21,550 nt of DNA from JANQLC01 sp036881805 (GCA_036881805.1 JBAJNK010000041.1:1-21550), one strand, 5' to 3'. Counted from the first letter of the stretch, positions 7,673 to 16,292 are shown. Program-made: numbers and translations. Notes: a model not told the origin generated them from the letters alone.

Positions 7673-8011
7673 ATGTTAAAAACAGATCACACAACCGTCG
7701 CACTATTGCATTATGCACAACTACTCAACGCCATTACCGGAATAGGGGGGCTAATCGCCGCTGTGATCATCTGGCAGATGAAAAAGGATGGGGTAGCGGG
7801 CATGGATGAAAACGGTAGAGAAGTGATGAACTTTCAAATCAGTTTGATCATCTACAGCGCAGCTGCTGGAATACTGGTATTTGCTTTGGGTTTGGGCTTG
7901 CTCTTGTACCCTTTCATCTGGCTTGCCGGTATCGTGTTCCCCGTTATAGGCGGTATAAGAGCAGCTGGTGGATCGTTTTATCGCTACCCATTGGCCATCC
8001 GGTTCTTATAA
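7673..8011 (+). CDS. DUF4870 (Tic20-like) small membrane protein
   Basis: 112 aa integral membrane protein of unknown function. Helices lie at about residues 13-34 (LHYAQLLNAITGIGGLIAAV) and 53-92 (two segments around IYSAAAGILVFALGLGLLL). The stretch GMDENGREVMNFQISLIIYS, with its 'E.nFQ' core between helices, is the DUF4870 hallmark. It begins after AAAAGATGAGAT and stands alone between mnmE and an uncoded gap. Confidence 0.8.
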   Translation: MLKTDHTTVALLHYAQLLNAITGIGGLIAAVIIWQMKKDGVAGMDENGREVMNFQISLIIYSAAAGILVFALGLGLLLYPFIWLAGIVFPVIGGIRAAGGSFYRYPLAIRFL

Positions 8012-8373
8012 TTTTGTACATACTGATTTTAAATAATTTGTTGTAATACAAATACTTATATTACCTCCTTATTGTCCTTTTTTCCATTTGACTGAAATGA
8101 GAAGTTTTTTTTGGATGGGGTTCCTCCCTTTTTTATCTATTTTTTACACCCCGTCACCATCGGTACAAAAAGCGCTTTCTCAAGCCTGGGTTCTCAGTTT
8201 TTGCCCGGCGCTTTATCATCGAGAGATAGGCTGCTCTTCACGGGTCTTTACATCAGTCCGTCCAGCTTTATGGGCGTTTTTATCCGAGCTCATAGCTGCT
8301 GCCAGCTGTTATGACACTAGGACGCACACCTCGAATGTACTGCAACAATTGAAAGGATTAGCTTTGCACATCT
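8012..8373 (+). other. Intergenic gap without a supported gene
   Basis: A TAATTTTG element (8009-8016) overlaps the DUF4870 stop, and an imperfect palindrome ATTTGT-N6-ACAAAT lies at 8036-8053. The open frame 8088-8384 is Phe/Ser-rich, matches nothing I know and overlaps the Smr start, so I do not call it. A short unannotated RNA from 8016 onward is possible but unsupported. Confidence 0.4.
8359..8366 (+). promoter_or_regulatory. TAnnTTTG -7 element for the Smr gene
   Basis: TAGCTTTG followed by CACATCT and the ATG at 8374. Matches the Bacteroidota -7 consensus; the 7-nt spacing implies a leader of only a few bases. Confidence 0.45.
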
Positions 8374-8913
8374 ATGGGCTTTAAAGTAGGGGACAAGGTA
8401 GATGTGGTCGATGAAACCGTATGGGGCGTGGTGACCCGAGTACTTCCCAAGCGCGTTGTCATCTACACAGATTCTGGTTTTGAACAGCGTTATGCCCCTT
8501 GGGAACTGGTCTTGCGGGACGAGCTGGAAATGGATGCCGGTTCTTTGGATATCCAGAAAATTATCGCAGAAAAGGAAAGACCCCAATGCCAAAAAAGTTT
8601 AAGAAAACACACCGAAAATAGGGGGAAAGACCGGGTTGAAATCGATTTGCACATCGAGGCGCTCGTCGACCGTCCGCTGGGCTTGAGTCATGCCGAAATG
8701 CTAGCCATTCAAAAATGCCAGGCGATCGAAAAATTAGAGGAATCCATGAAAAAAGGTATTGCAAGAGTTATTTTTATCCACGGTGTGGGCAAAGGTGTGT
8801 TGCGGGACGAGTTGCGCGCCATTTTTGACCGCTATGCCCACATCACCTATTGCGATGCGTCCTATGCGCGCTACGGCCATGGGGCCACCGAGGTGCAGAT
8901 TTTTAAACCGTGA
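8374..8913 (+). CDS. Smr-domain protein (MutS2 C-terminal type)
   Basis: 179 aa. The N-terminal 55 residues (KVGDKVDVVDETVWGVVTRV) form an SH3-like small barrel seen in Bacteroidota Smr proteins. A charged linker follows to about residue 85. The Smr domain has VEIDLHIE (88-95, the DLH motif), HGVGKGVLRDEL (136-147) and GHGATEV (168-174). Smr domains bind or nick nucleic acid; MutS2-type members act on branched DNA or stalled ribosomes. There is no MutS ATPase here, so this is a stand-alone form. Physiological role not known from sequence. Confidence 0.88.
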   Translation: MGFKVGDKVDVVDETVWGVVTRVLPKRVVIYTDSGFEQRYAPWELVLRDELEMDAGSLDIQKIIAEKERPQCQKSLRKHTENRGKDRVEIDLHIEALVDRPLGLSHAEMLAIQKCQAIEKLEESMKKGIARVIFIHGVGKGVLRDELRAIFDRYAHITYCDASYARYGHGATEVQIFKP

Positions 8914-8994
8914 ATTTGTCTAGAAAAACTGTATTTTCGAAATAATCCATGCGTATGAAGATTCCTTTTAAACGCCGAATTGAAATATTAACGC

Positions 8995-9002
8995 TAATTT
9001 TG
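8995..9002 (+). promoter_or_regulatory. TAnnTTTG -7 element for rnpB
   Basis: TAATTTTG ends 6 nt before the first base of the P1 helix (9008). Because the RNA 5' end is fixed by P1, this is good internal evidence that the organism uses the Bacteroidota -7 consensus and starts about 5-6 nt downstream. Confidence 0.65.
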
Positions 9003-9005
9003 TAT

Positions 9006-9317
9006 CGAGCAGGCCGGTTTGTCGCTGTCGCATTTTTTGCGAGAGAGGAAAGTCCGGACACCGTAGAGCGACAAAGCGGGTAACGCCCGTCCTACTCGAA
9101 AGGGTAGCGGACCAGTGCAACAGAAAGCAAGTACAGTACGGCTGTAGTGAAATCAGGTAAACTCTTTGTGGTGAAATGCCGCGTATACCGGCATGCGGGT
9201 TGCTCGTCCATAGCCGGGGGGTAGGCAGATCGAGCGTATCAGTAATGGTACGCCTAGATAAATGACAAACCACTACCTTAGGGTAGAGACAGAATCCGGC
9301 TTATAGGCCTGCTTTTT
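9006..9317 (+). ncRNA. rnpB: RNase P RNA
   Basis: Catalytic RNA that matures tRNA 5' ends. Conserved pieces appear in order: GAGAGGAAAGTCCGGACACC (9041-9062), CAACAGAAAG (9118-9127), GGTGAAATGCCGCGTATACC (9170-9189), GATAAATGACAAACCACTAC (9257-9276), AGACAGAATCCGGCTTATAG. The ends AGCAGGCC (9008-9015) and GGCCTGCT (9306-9313) close helix P1, and the TTTTT right after P1 suits termination. Length is about 310 nt. The 3' part overlaps the end of the convergent glycosyltransferase frame. Confidence 0.95.
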
Positions 9318-10298
9318 ATAGTACTTTTTGCGAGAGATGAAGTAATTGAACACCACACTAAAGCCACGGTGGTAGTTTTTTATGAATTGGGGATTGTCTC
9401 TCCGTTTTTTATAAATCTTAAAAAAATGTCTATAGAAACTCAGATGTGAGATAAAAACCGCCTGAGCCTGTTTGCCCGTTCCCCTGTACAAAAGATAAAA
9501 TGCGGCGAATAGATCGAGTACCAAGCGACTGAAAAGGACAAATGGAATGTGTTGAGGCGGCAGATTTTTAATTAGATTAAACAAGCTGTTTCTAAAATTT
9601 AGAAAGGTCTTTTGGGGGTGCCGTGCATCCAATGTCGCACCCCCTATGTGATATACTTTGGACTGCTGCGTATAGCAGACTTGATAACCGTGATTTTGTG
9701 CCCGCCAGCACAAGTCGATTTCCTCTTGGTGGGCGAAATAATCTGCATCGAACCCCCTTAACTCCTGGAAGACCGATCGCCTGATAAAAAGACAAGCACC
9801 GGAAGCCCAAAAAACGGGAATGGTATCGTCGTATTGCCCCCGATCGAATTCCAAGGTGAAAAAAACCCGTCCACGGCAATAGGGATAACCCAAACTGTCG
9901 ATAAAACCACCCGCTGCTCCCGTATATTCAAATTTATCCCGCTGTTTATAGTCCAGAATTTTGGGCTGTGCAATGGCGATTTCCGGCTTTTGAAACAGCG
10001 TATAAAAGGGATCTAGCCAGTTTGCCGTCACCTCGACATCTGAATTCAAAAGGCAATACACATCCGCCTGAATTTGCTTCAAAGCCAGATTATACCCCTG
10101 GGCGTACCCATAATTTTCGTCGTGCTCGATGACCTGTATCGCCTTGAAATTTTCTCTAACAAAGGAAACCGAATCGTCATCCGAAGCATTGTCGACTACA
10201 CAAATGTCTGCCCCTGCGCTGTATGCTGAAATACCGGGCAAGAATTTTTGCAGCAGTTTTTTTCCATTCCAGTTGAGTATGACGATTGCGAGCTTCAA
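9273..10298 (-). CDS. Family 2 glycosyltransferase (rhamnosyltransferase-like)
   Basis: About 341 aa. A GT-A fold transferase probably building surface polysaccharide at the inner membrane. Motifs: LAIVILNWNG at the N-terminus, ICVVDNASDDDS, NYGYAQGYNLAL, the nucleotide-sugar/metal site LLNSDVE, WASGACLFIRRSVF, and YFAHQEEIDLCWRAQNHGY (catalytic EE/D region). I choose the TTG at 10298 because it puts Met directly before KLAIVILNWNG and leaves 26 bp to the upstream gene; GTG at 10382 or ATG at 10367 would overlap that gene and add unconserved residues. The last residues (AYKPDSVSTLR) come from the rnpB complement. In an operon with the acyltransferase. Confidence 0.88.
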   Translation of the reverse strand: MKLAIVILNWNGKKLLQKFLPGISAYSAGADICVVDNASDDDSVSFVRENFKAIQVIEHDENYGYAQGYNLALKQIQADVYCLLNSDVEVTANWLDPFYTLFQKPEIAIAQPKILDYKQRDKFEYTGAAGGFIDSLGYPYCRGRVFFTLEFDRGQYDDTIPVFWASGACLFIRRSVFQELRGFDADYFAHQEEIDLCWRAQNHGYQVCYTQQSKVYHIGGATLDARHPQKTFLNFRNSLFNLIKNLPPQHIPFVLFSRLVLDLFAAFYLLYRGTGKQAQAVFISHLSFYRHFFKIYKKRRDNPQFIKNYHRGFSVVFNYFISRKKYYKKQAYKPDSVSTLR

Positions 10299-10324
10299 GT
10301 AAAGCGATTTTGGGTTGTGCGAAT

Positions 10325-11206
10325 TTATACATTTAGCCCGTAATGCTCCCCAAATCTGTATTTCCATCGCTTGTGGCTCCACAGATAATTGTCCGGGGCG
10401 CGCCTAATGCTCTCGGCCAGCGCTTGGTAGAATTGATTCACGATAAAATGGGGTGCCTCGAGCCCAGCGTTTTCTGTAATCGGTTGGAATTCGATTTCGT
10501 ATTCCCCTCTCTTACACCTTTTCATAGCCGTATACACCACGGCCATCCCCAGCTTTCTCGCCATTTTGTCCCAGCCGGTAAAAACCGGCGTCCGCACACC
10601 GAGAAAGTCCAGGTCATGGGTTATCTTAGAAAAATGTGGGCTTTGATCCGCGAGGAACAAAAACAATGCCGGTTTGCCCTTTACCGCTTGTATCATGTGT
10701 TTATAGGTATCTTCCATGGGGAAAACCCGGGTGTGGTATCGGCTGCGTATGGCTCTAAAGGCGTCATCTAAAAACTCGTTTTTCAACCGCTTGTAAACCG
10801 CGTGGGTTTCAAAGTCGGTTTGCGCAGCCAAAGCCACATACCATTCCCAATTGAATAGGTGACCGCTGAGCAACATGACGTGCTTTTTTTGCATATAAAG
10901 CGCGCGCAATACCCCGGGGTTTTTCAATCGCACCCGAGATGTGATGTCGCCACCATTACCACTTTGAACTTTAACTGATTCCACTAAAAAATCTGAAAAG
11001 TTTCGGTAAAATCCTTTCCGCGTACGGCTGTAAAAAGCCTGGCTCTCATTTGGAAAAGTTAGTTTCAGGTTCTGCACGACCACTCCTTTTCGATACCTGA
11101 CGACAAGGCGCAACAGGAAGGATAAAAAACCGGAAAAGCAATAGAGTAGGCGAAAGGGCTGTTTGGAGAGCCAGCGAGCGACAAAGAAACCCAGCTTCGG
11201 TCCCAT
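10325..11206 (-). CDS. LpxL/HtrB-family lipid A acyltransferase
   Basis: 293 aa. Family role: secondary acyl transfer to the lipid A precursor at the cytoplasmic face of the inner membrane. A hydrophobic anchor lies at about 15-37. The HX4E catalytic motif is H116/E121 (SGHLFNWEWY). Also seen are LFLADQSP in the middle, FTGWDKMARKLGMAVVYT, and the conserved C-terminal DNYLWSHKRWKYR. The ATG at 11206 is the only sensible start. Followed by a glycosyltransferase, so the pair probably serves LPS or other envelope glycolipid synthesis. Substrate chain length cannot be read from sequence. Confidence 0.9.
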   Translation of the reverse strand: MGPKLGFFVARWLSKQPFRLLYCFSGFLSFLLRLVVRYRKGVVVQNLKLTFPNESQAFYSRTRKGFYRNFSDFLVESVKVQSGNGGDITSRVRLKNPGVLRALYMQKKHVMLLSGHLFNWEWYVALAAQTDFETHAVYKRLKNEFLDDAFRAIRSRYHTRVFPMEDTYKHMIQAVKGKPALFLFLADQSPHFSKITHDLDFLGVRTPVFTGWDKMARKLGMAVVYTAMKRCKRGEYEIEFQPITENAGLEAPHFIVNQFYQALAESIRRAPDNYLWSHKRWKYRFGEHYGLNV

Positions 11207-11420
11207 GCAAATCAGATAAATTGCGAATCTACAAAAACCAACCCATATGAATTCCCCACTTTTCTATAAATTCGCTAATTTTCGAATCGGTGCATGGCGT
11301 TTTAATTAAAAATTACACGATGAAGTTTCACACGAGAAAATGGGTTAAGCCCGGTGATTTACATGCAAACGGATTGACTTGAAGGCCCCGCGATTATCCA
11401 TTGAAAAAAATAAGTGCAGA
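11207..11420. other. Divergent intergenic region, acyltransferase/msrA
   Basis: About 214 bp between divergent starts; should hold both promoters. The minus strand has ATTTG one base before the acyltransferase ATG but lacks the TA of a full -7 element. No gene or clear structure is seen. Confidence 0.4.
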
Positions 11421-12089
11421 ATGAAAAATTATGCTTTTTACTCATTATATTTGGGGGCAGTCGTATTCCGGCTCGGCCTACCCCATCTTTCGACAGGGCG
11501 GCTGCCCAAACGAGTTGCACACCCCAAAAAAGAGCGGCTGGTGATTCAAACCCAAAAAGCGCGCGATACGGTCACCCTGGGTGCGGGTTGTTTCTGGTGT
11601 ACCCAAGCTGTATTTGAAGCGCTCAAAGGCGTAAAAAGCGTCGTCAGTGGTTTTTCGGGTGGTCGGGTAAAAAACCCGAGCTATCGGGAAGTCTTGTCCG
11701 GCAAGACCGGACACGCTGAAGTAGCCAATATCGTCTATGACCCCACTGTGATCAGCTTTACAGAGCTGTTAGACGTCTTTTGGCAGTTGCACGATCCGAC
11801 CACTGTAAACCGACAAGGCGCCGATGTGGGTACCCAATACCGTTCGGCTATCTTTTACCGCGATGCTGTGCAAAAGAGATGCGCTGAGGAGTCCCTTCGC
11901 AAAGCCCAAAAACACTTGGACAAGCCCATTGTCACTGAGATCGTCCCATTTGAGGCTTTTTATCCGGCTGAGGCCGAACACCAGGCGTACTATCGTCTAC
12001 ACAGCCAAGCACCCTACTGTCAGGCCGTGATCCGTCCCAAATTGACAAAGGTTGCCAAACGATACAAGGCTTATGTCAAAGATCAATAG
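11421..12089 (+). CDS. msrA: Peptide methionine sulfoxide reductase MsrA
   Basis: 222 aa from ATG 11421 (a TTG 14 codons earlier is possible). Reduces methionine-S-sulfoxide. The catalytic motif GAGCFWCTQAVFE has the nucleophile at Cys57. Then VVSGFSGG, GHAEVANIVYDP, FWQLHDPTTVNRQGADVGTQ, YRSAIFY and the C-terminal EAEHQAYYRLHSQAPYCQAV with a likely resolving Cys. The first 45 residues are extra to the enzyme core and partly hydrophobic (YSLYLGAVVF), so export to the periplasm is possible but unproven. The 3' end overlaps the convergent HTTM gene by 7 bp. Confidence 0.93.
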   Translation: MKNYAFYSLYLGAVVFRLGLPHLSTGRLPKRVAHPKKERLVIQTQKARDTVTLGAGCFWCTQAVFEALKGVKSVVSGFSGGRVKNPSYREVLSGKTGHAEVANIVYDPTVISFTELLDVFWQLHDPTTVNRQGADVGTQYRSAIFYRDAVQKRCAEESLRKAQKHLDKPIVTEIVPFEAFYPAEAEHQAYYRLHSQAPYCQAVIRPKLTKVAKRYKAYVKDQ

Positions 12090-13411
12090 TGCGCTTTGAT
12101 TCGCTTTGGAGCGGGCAAGATCCAGTCCGAGTGTCCAAAGTAAGAAAGCGGCGCATGTGCCAGGTCGACTCCCGCCTTTATAAAGGGAAAATAAGGGCTG
12201 CCATTTACGGATAATTTGCTGTAAAAATACACTTCCAAGTTTGGATTGCCCGACTCCGCCTTGAGGTGTTGCGCATATTGCCACATCATAACCGGGGAAG
12301 CTTCGAGGCGGTAGGCTTGTCGAGGTGTTAAATCCCGGCTGTAATTCACGTATTTCTCCATGCCCGTCTGCGGGTTTCGGATTTTGATCCGAAGGCTTCC
12401 GCTTCGCGTCCGCAACATCATTCGCCAGGCCATGCGATGGCCTTCAGCTGTCCAGAGCTCATAACCGGGAATGAAGTAATGACGCAGCGGCAAAAAGATT
12501 TGTATGAGTAAGTAGAGCGAGACGCTTGCGGTGATCAGCCGCCGATTTGAAAAAGGATAGGTAGCCGGTAAACCCGGATGCGCGCGCAACCTAAAAAATC
12601 GCCTCACCTGGGCTGGCGGATAATAGAACAGCGTAAAAGCCAAGGCGAAGTAGGGAAAAATTCCAATTTGAAAGATGATGGAATTGGACAAATGAAAAAT
12701 CAGGGCTAAGCACACAGCTAGGTTGCGCGTTTTCCGGAACGACAACAGCGGGATAAAGAGCAGGTCAAAAGCGATTCCACTGTAAGCGATAAAGTAGTGC
12801 ACGTATGGTTTCTGAAGCCAATCGCCGATTAAGAAGTAATGCTTTTTTGTCGCGAGCCAAATGGCGACGGGCTTGGCCTGTAACCAACCCGGGTAGAGCT
12901 TGGCCCAAGCGGCAAAGAGATAAACCATCGCGATCTGTACCTTGAGGAGCCAAACTTCCCAGCTTGCGCAAAATTTTTTTTGAATCGCCGGCTTTCTCCT
13001 TACGTCCAGCGAGCACGCTGCATTAGCCGATAACGCGATCAGCATCAAAGAGACCAAAAAAACGAGGTAATAGTGGTTGTTGTAGTGTGATTTTTGCATA
13101 AAGTAACTCAACCCCCACAACAGGGTAAAACCGATTGTAGCCAAGCGGTAGAATAAACCCAAAGCGATCAGTATCCCGAGACAACCCATAACCCCATAGT
13201 AGGCATACATGGTTTTTCCAAGTAGGAAATGGGTCCAGCCAAAACCGATGAAAGTAAATGTAAACTCCGGTTTTACAAAGGTTTGGGTCACCCAACCGGT
13301 CACGAGCGCACCCCAGCATTCCAAGAGGATTAAAAGCCCAAAAGCCATTCGAAAAACGACGATGGAAACGTTATCTACAGGCTTGAACAGTATACGGCTA
13401 AGCCGATTCAT
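12083..13411 (-). CDS. HTTM-domain membrane protein (vitamin K-dependent gamma-carboxylase-like)
   Basis: 442 aa from ATG 13411 (MNRLSRILFKPVDNVSIVVF). The N-terminal two thirds carry several membrane helices of the HTTM domain shared with gamma-glutamyl carboxylase, including the motif QKSHYNNHYYL (106-116) and WLLKVQIAMVYLFAAWAKL. The C-terminal third is a soluble region (YELWTAEGHRMAWRMMLRTR). Bacterial members have no proven substrate. Divergent from the DCC thiol protein with 39 bp between the start codons; the two families are commonly neighbours. The upstream minus strand has TATTTTAG close before the ATG, one base off the -7 consensus. Confidence 0.88.
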   Translation of the reverse strand: MNRLSRILFKPVDNVSIVVFRMAFGLLILLECWGALVTGWVTQTFVKPEFTFTFIGFGWTHFLLGKTMYAYYGVMGCLGILIALGLFYRLATIGFTLLWGLSYFMQKSHYNNHYYLVFLVSLMLIALSANAACSLDVRRKPAIQKKFCASWEVWLLKVQIAMVYLFAAWAKLYPGWLQAKPVAIWLATKKHYFLIGDWLQKPYVHYFIAYSGIAFDLLFIPLLSFRKTRNLAVCLALIFHLSNSIIFQIGIFPYFALAFTLFYYPPAQVRRFFRLRAHPGLPATYPFSNRRLITASVSLYLLIQIFLPLRHYFIPGYELWTAEGHRMAWRMMLRTRSGSLRIKIRNPQTGMEKYVNYSRDLTPRQAYRLEASPVMMWQYAQHLKAESGNPNLEVYFYSKLSVNGSPYFPFIKAGVDLAHAPLSYFGHSDWILPAPKRIKAHY

Positions 13412-13436
13412 ATAGCTAAAATAGCAGGATTTTTGG

Positions 13437-13444
13437 TAATTTTG
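13437..13444 (+). promoter_or_regulatory. TAnnTTTG -7 element for the DCC gene
   Basis: TAATTTTG, then CACGAG, then ATG at 13451. The same octamer is used at rnpB. It lies in the 39-bp gap shared with the HTTM gene, so the two promoters must overlap. Confidence 0.55.
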
Positions 13445-13450
13445 CACGAG

Positions 13451-13858
13451 ATGAAAAAAATGAAGCAGCCCCTGGTCTTGTTCGATGGCATTTGCAATTT
13501 GTGTACGGCTTCGGTACGGTTTATCATCGAGCGCGACCCTCGAGCAAAATTCACCTTTGCCGCCTTGCAGTCTCAAGTGGGACAGACAGTTATGAAAAAG
13601 TACGAGCAGGATATCCCTGCGCTTAGTACAATTTTATTGATCAAAGATCAAAAGGTGTATAGCCGGTCTGCTGCCGTGCTTCACATAGCGAGGGAATTAA
13701 AGGGTGCTTGGCCCCTGCTATACGGCTTTATCATATTGCCCAAATTCATCCGGGATGCCGTGTACGCGCTGATTGCCAAAAACCGTTACAAATGGTTTGG
13801 AAAGCGAAAGAGCTGTATGGTGCCCACCTCCGATCGCAGGGCTCGCTTTTTGGTCTGA
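13451..13858 (+). CDS. DCC-family thiol-disulfide oxidoreductase-like protein (DUF393)
   Basis: 135 aa. Starts MKKMKQPLVLFDGICNLCTA: the DGxCxxC signature with Cys15 and Cys18. Then FIIERDPRAKFTFAALQSQ, LLIKDQKVYSRSAAVLHIAR and PKFIRDAVYALIAKNRYKWF, all typical of the family. Presumed thioredoxin-like redox protein with no proven substrate. Divergent partner of the HTTM gene. Downstream is array 2. Confidence 0.9.
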   Translation: MKKMKQPLVLFDGICNLCTASVRFIIERDPRAKFTFAALQSQVGQTVMKKYEQDIPALSTILLIKDQKVYSRSAAVLHIARELKGAWPLLYGFIILPKFIRDAVYALIAKNRYKWFGKRKSCMVPTSDRRARFLV

Positions 13859-15000
13859 TAAACAAACTGAACCCCCACAGACGCGCACGACAAAAATAAG
13901 ACCTCATCAACAGTCGAAAAGAGCCAAAGGGGAAAGAGCCGGATGGGGTGCAAGCTGACATACACAAGACGAGCAGCAAAAAACAAAACCCGCTTTTCAA
14001 GCCAGCTCTCAAGGATAAGCGTAAAAGAGTAATTCTGGGATTTTGGACTACTCTTATTGATAAATACTGAGGAAACGAGCTCTTTTTCAAACCGCCACGT
14101 ACATACAGAGGCAAAAAAGCCCCTTTTAAAGGGTTGAACACAGGGCAAACAAAAAACAAATCCCATCTTTCAAGCCATCAAACACAAGAAATAAACCTTT
14201 TTTAAACGCCAAACGGAAATGAAAGAATAACTGTCCCCTCGAACTAACCCGCAATACAAAGAAAAATCCCCGCTTTCCAAACGACCCTACAGGCAAACAC
14301 AAAAATAATCCCCGCCTTTCAAACTACAGGTGGAGATAAAGGGATCAGGCTTTTTCTAAGCTGCCAAAATCGGACTGTCCGGTTTCAATAGACAGTAAAA
14401 GTCAGCGCAGCTGACCACAGGGACGAAAGATAAAACCCACTTTTCAAACTGCCATGCACAATAAATGCAGAGAAATAAAGGCTAGCTTTGCAAACCCGCC
14501 TATAGGGAGAAGAAAAATCCCTTCTCAAATTGGCGCACAGGGATTAATAGGTAACAAAAATCAGCAGAACGCACCCCCTGAAATAGATGCGCGATCAAGC
14601 CGTCGCACTCTCGGATAAGAAAGAAAAAATAATCCCCTATCTTTTAAATCCCCAAACGGGGATGAAAGCGTAATTGCCCTTTTCAAATTAATGCACGGCG
14701 AGCAAAAATAAATAGAGTAAGACCAGATTTTCAAATTAACTTCCACCGGACAAAATCAAAAAATAAAGCTGTGTTTTCAGACTAACCCCATAAGGACAAG
14801 GCCAAAAAATTATTCCTTTTGTTCCCCAATATCAAACACCAAAAATTAAGTTCCCTTTTCAAACCGAACAAAACAGGACAAATGCAAAAAGTAAGTCTTT
14901 TACAGACCGACATAAAGGGATAAAAACGAGAAATCGAGCCTGCTGTTTAGAAAACCCATAGGGACGAAAATAAAAACCCGTTTTTTAAGCAATAAATCGG
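13859..15000 (-). repeat. Degenerate tandem array, copy 2 (inverted relative to copy 1)
   Basis: No credible gene. On the + strand the unit reads C+A-rich, roughly ACAGGGACAAA, a purine run with AAAAATAA, then CCCGCTTTTCAAAC, which is the complement of the copy 1 unit. Clear units end near 14000, 14096, 14214, 14278, 14325, 14446 and 14863. 14180-14335 is the inverted counterpart of 290-450, with a 25-nt exact match (14242-14266 against 367-391). 14757-15000 is directly repeated at 20826-21065 with a 48-nt exact match. Confidence 0.8.
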
Positions 15001-15337
15001 AGCCTCATTTCTTGTTTACTCGTGTTTTCTCCGGAGAGCGACCAGTCTGTGATAAAGTCCATATATTTGAGCCTAAGGGCAATCATTTGGGTGTGCATGT
15101 GTTCGGTCGCATATCAAAGTTGAAAGATGATTTTTGAAATCGTATTAATTAATGGTAACTATCCAAAAATATGCTTAACCCAAAGACTATCGCTATGAAA
15201 CATTGCATTTTAATAAAATGGTCATCCGCAATATAGCAGCGGAAAAAATGACCCTTTCAATTCCCATCACATTGAATGACAAGCCTTTTGATGTGGTTTT
15301 GCACTATGTGAAAATTTAATTAAAAACACGATAAAAG
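15001..15337 (+). other. Intergenic stretch with a possible gene remnant
   Basis: The frame open from 15179 to the TAA at 15317-15319 (an ATG at 15218) reads DYRYETLHFNKMVIRNIAAE, then KMTLSIPITLNDKPFDVVLH, then YVKI. It looks protein-like and C-terminal in character, but I do not recognise it. TATATTTG at 15062-15069 fits a -7 element. No clear OmpA promoter is seen in the last 20 bp. Confidence 0.3.
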
Positions 15338-16015
15338 ATGAAAACACCATATTTTAGAAGCGGCATCGGCGCGCTTTTGATCTTGTGCCTCATCAGCTGT
15401 GAAGCGCTGAAAAATGCCAACAAAACGCAAAAAGGGACAGCTATTGGCGCAGCAACTGGTGGCGTCCTGGGCGGCATTCTTGGAAAAAATTCAGCGGTTG
15501 GCGCTATTTTAGGTACTGTAATAGGGGGCGCAGCAGGCGCTTATATCGGAAACCGCATGGATCGCCAAGCAGAAGAGATTAAAGCCGCAGTACCGGGCGC
15601 AAAGGTAGAACGGGTGGGAGAGGGAATCAGCGTTTCCCTCGATCAGGAGAGCGGTATTACTTTTGGTTTTGATAGCGACGAATTAAATCCCAATGGCCAG
15701 CGCGTATTGCGTGAACTGACTCAAGTCTTTGATACGTATCCCGATACCAAACTTTTAATCGCAGGACATACGGATAATACCGGCAATACCGATTACAATA
15801 TGCAGCTCTCGAGAAGGCGCGCTATGGCAGTAGCCAACTATCTCAAAGGAGGGGGCATTGCTTCCAGCCGGATTACCGTCAAGTGGTATGGAGAAAGTCA
15901 GCCTCAATACTCGAATGACACACCAGCCGGACGCGCCAAAAACCGCCGCGTAGAAATTGCGATTACCGCTGACGAAAAGATGCAACAAGAGGCCAGGGCG
16001 CATCTAAAACAGTAA
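15338..16015 (+). CDS. OmpA-family peptidoglycan-binding lipoprotein
   Basis: 225 aa. Signal peptide with lipobox LISC (acylated Cys21). A glycine-zipper segment follows (about 34-72, GAATGGVLGGILG and GTVIGGAAGAYIGNRMD). The OmpA domain spans about 98-210: ITFGFDSDELNPNGQ, the diaminopimelate-contacting LIAGHTDNTGN (Asp146), and GRAKNRRVEIAI (Arg203/204). Likely anchored in the outer membrane and holding it to the cell wall. Of the YiaD type. Single gene between an unassigned region and a convergent gene. Confidence 0.93.
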   Translation: MKTPYFRSGIGALLILCLISCEALKNANKTQKGTAIGAATGGVLGGILGKNSAVGAILGTVIGGAAGAYIGNRMDRQAEEIKAAVPGAKVERVGEGISVSLDQESGITFGFDSDELNPNGQRVLRELTQVFDTYPDTKLLIAGHTDNTGNTDYNMQLSRRRAMAVANYLKGGGIASSRITVKWYGESQPQYSNDTPAGRAKNRRVEIAITADEKMQQEARAHLKQ

Positions 16016-16292
16016 GAAAGGACGAACTTGGAAGCAATGTGAAAAGCAAAGGGTATTGCCGGAAACACAAGGCAGTCAATGAGTGCTTTGGAACTACGTG
16101 GCATGGGTTAATTATTTGATTCGGGCGATGTACCGACCGGATAAGCTGAAAATCATCTTTTCTTTTGTCCTATAATTTATATTATGTTAAATAGGAAATG
16201 ATGAACCAAAAATACTTGTAATACCTTCACCCCACACCTTTGTCGGGCGCTCTCCTTACACATAAGTTCTTTCCCCATGACATTTTAATCTC
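16016..16292. other. Convergent intergenic region
   Basis: Lies between the 3' ends of the OmpA gene and the beta-barrel gene. AT-rich in the middle (16160-16215). No gene and no convincing terminator hairpin seen. Confidence 0.4.

Noticed and set aside
8088..8384. 98-codon frame between DUF4870 and Smr genes
   Set aside because: Low-complexity, overlaps the Smr start and promoter element, no recognisable family.
8968..9273. 101-codon minus-strand frame opposite rnpB
   Set aside because: Lies antisense to a structured RNA gene; a common annotation artefact.
13746..14166. Minus-strand frames of 126-137 codons over the DCC end and array 2
   Set aside because: They run from array sequence into the antisense of the DCC gene; composition follows the repeat.
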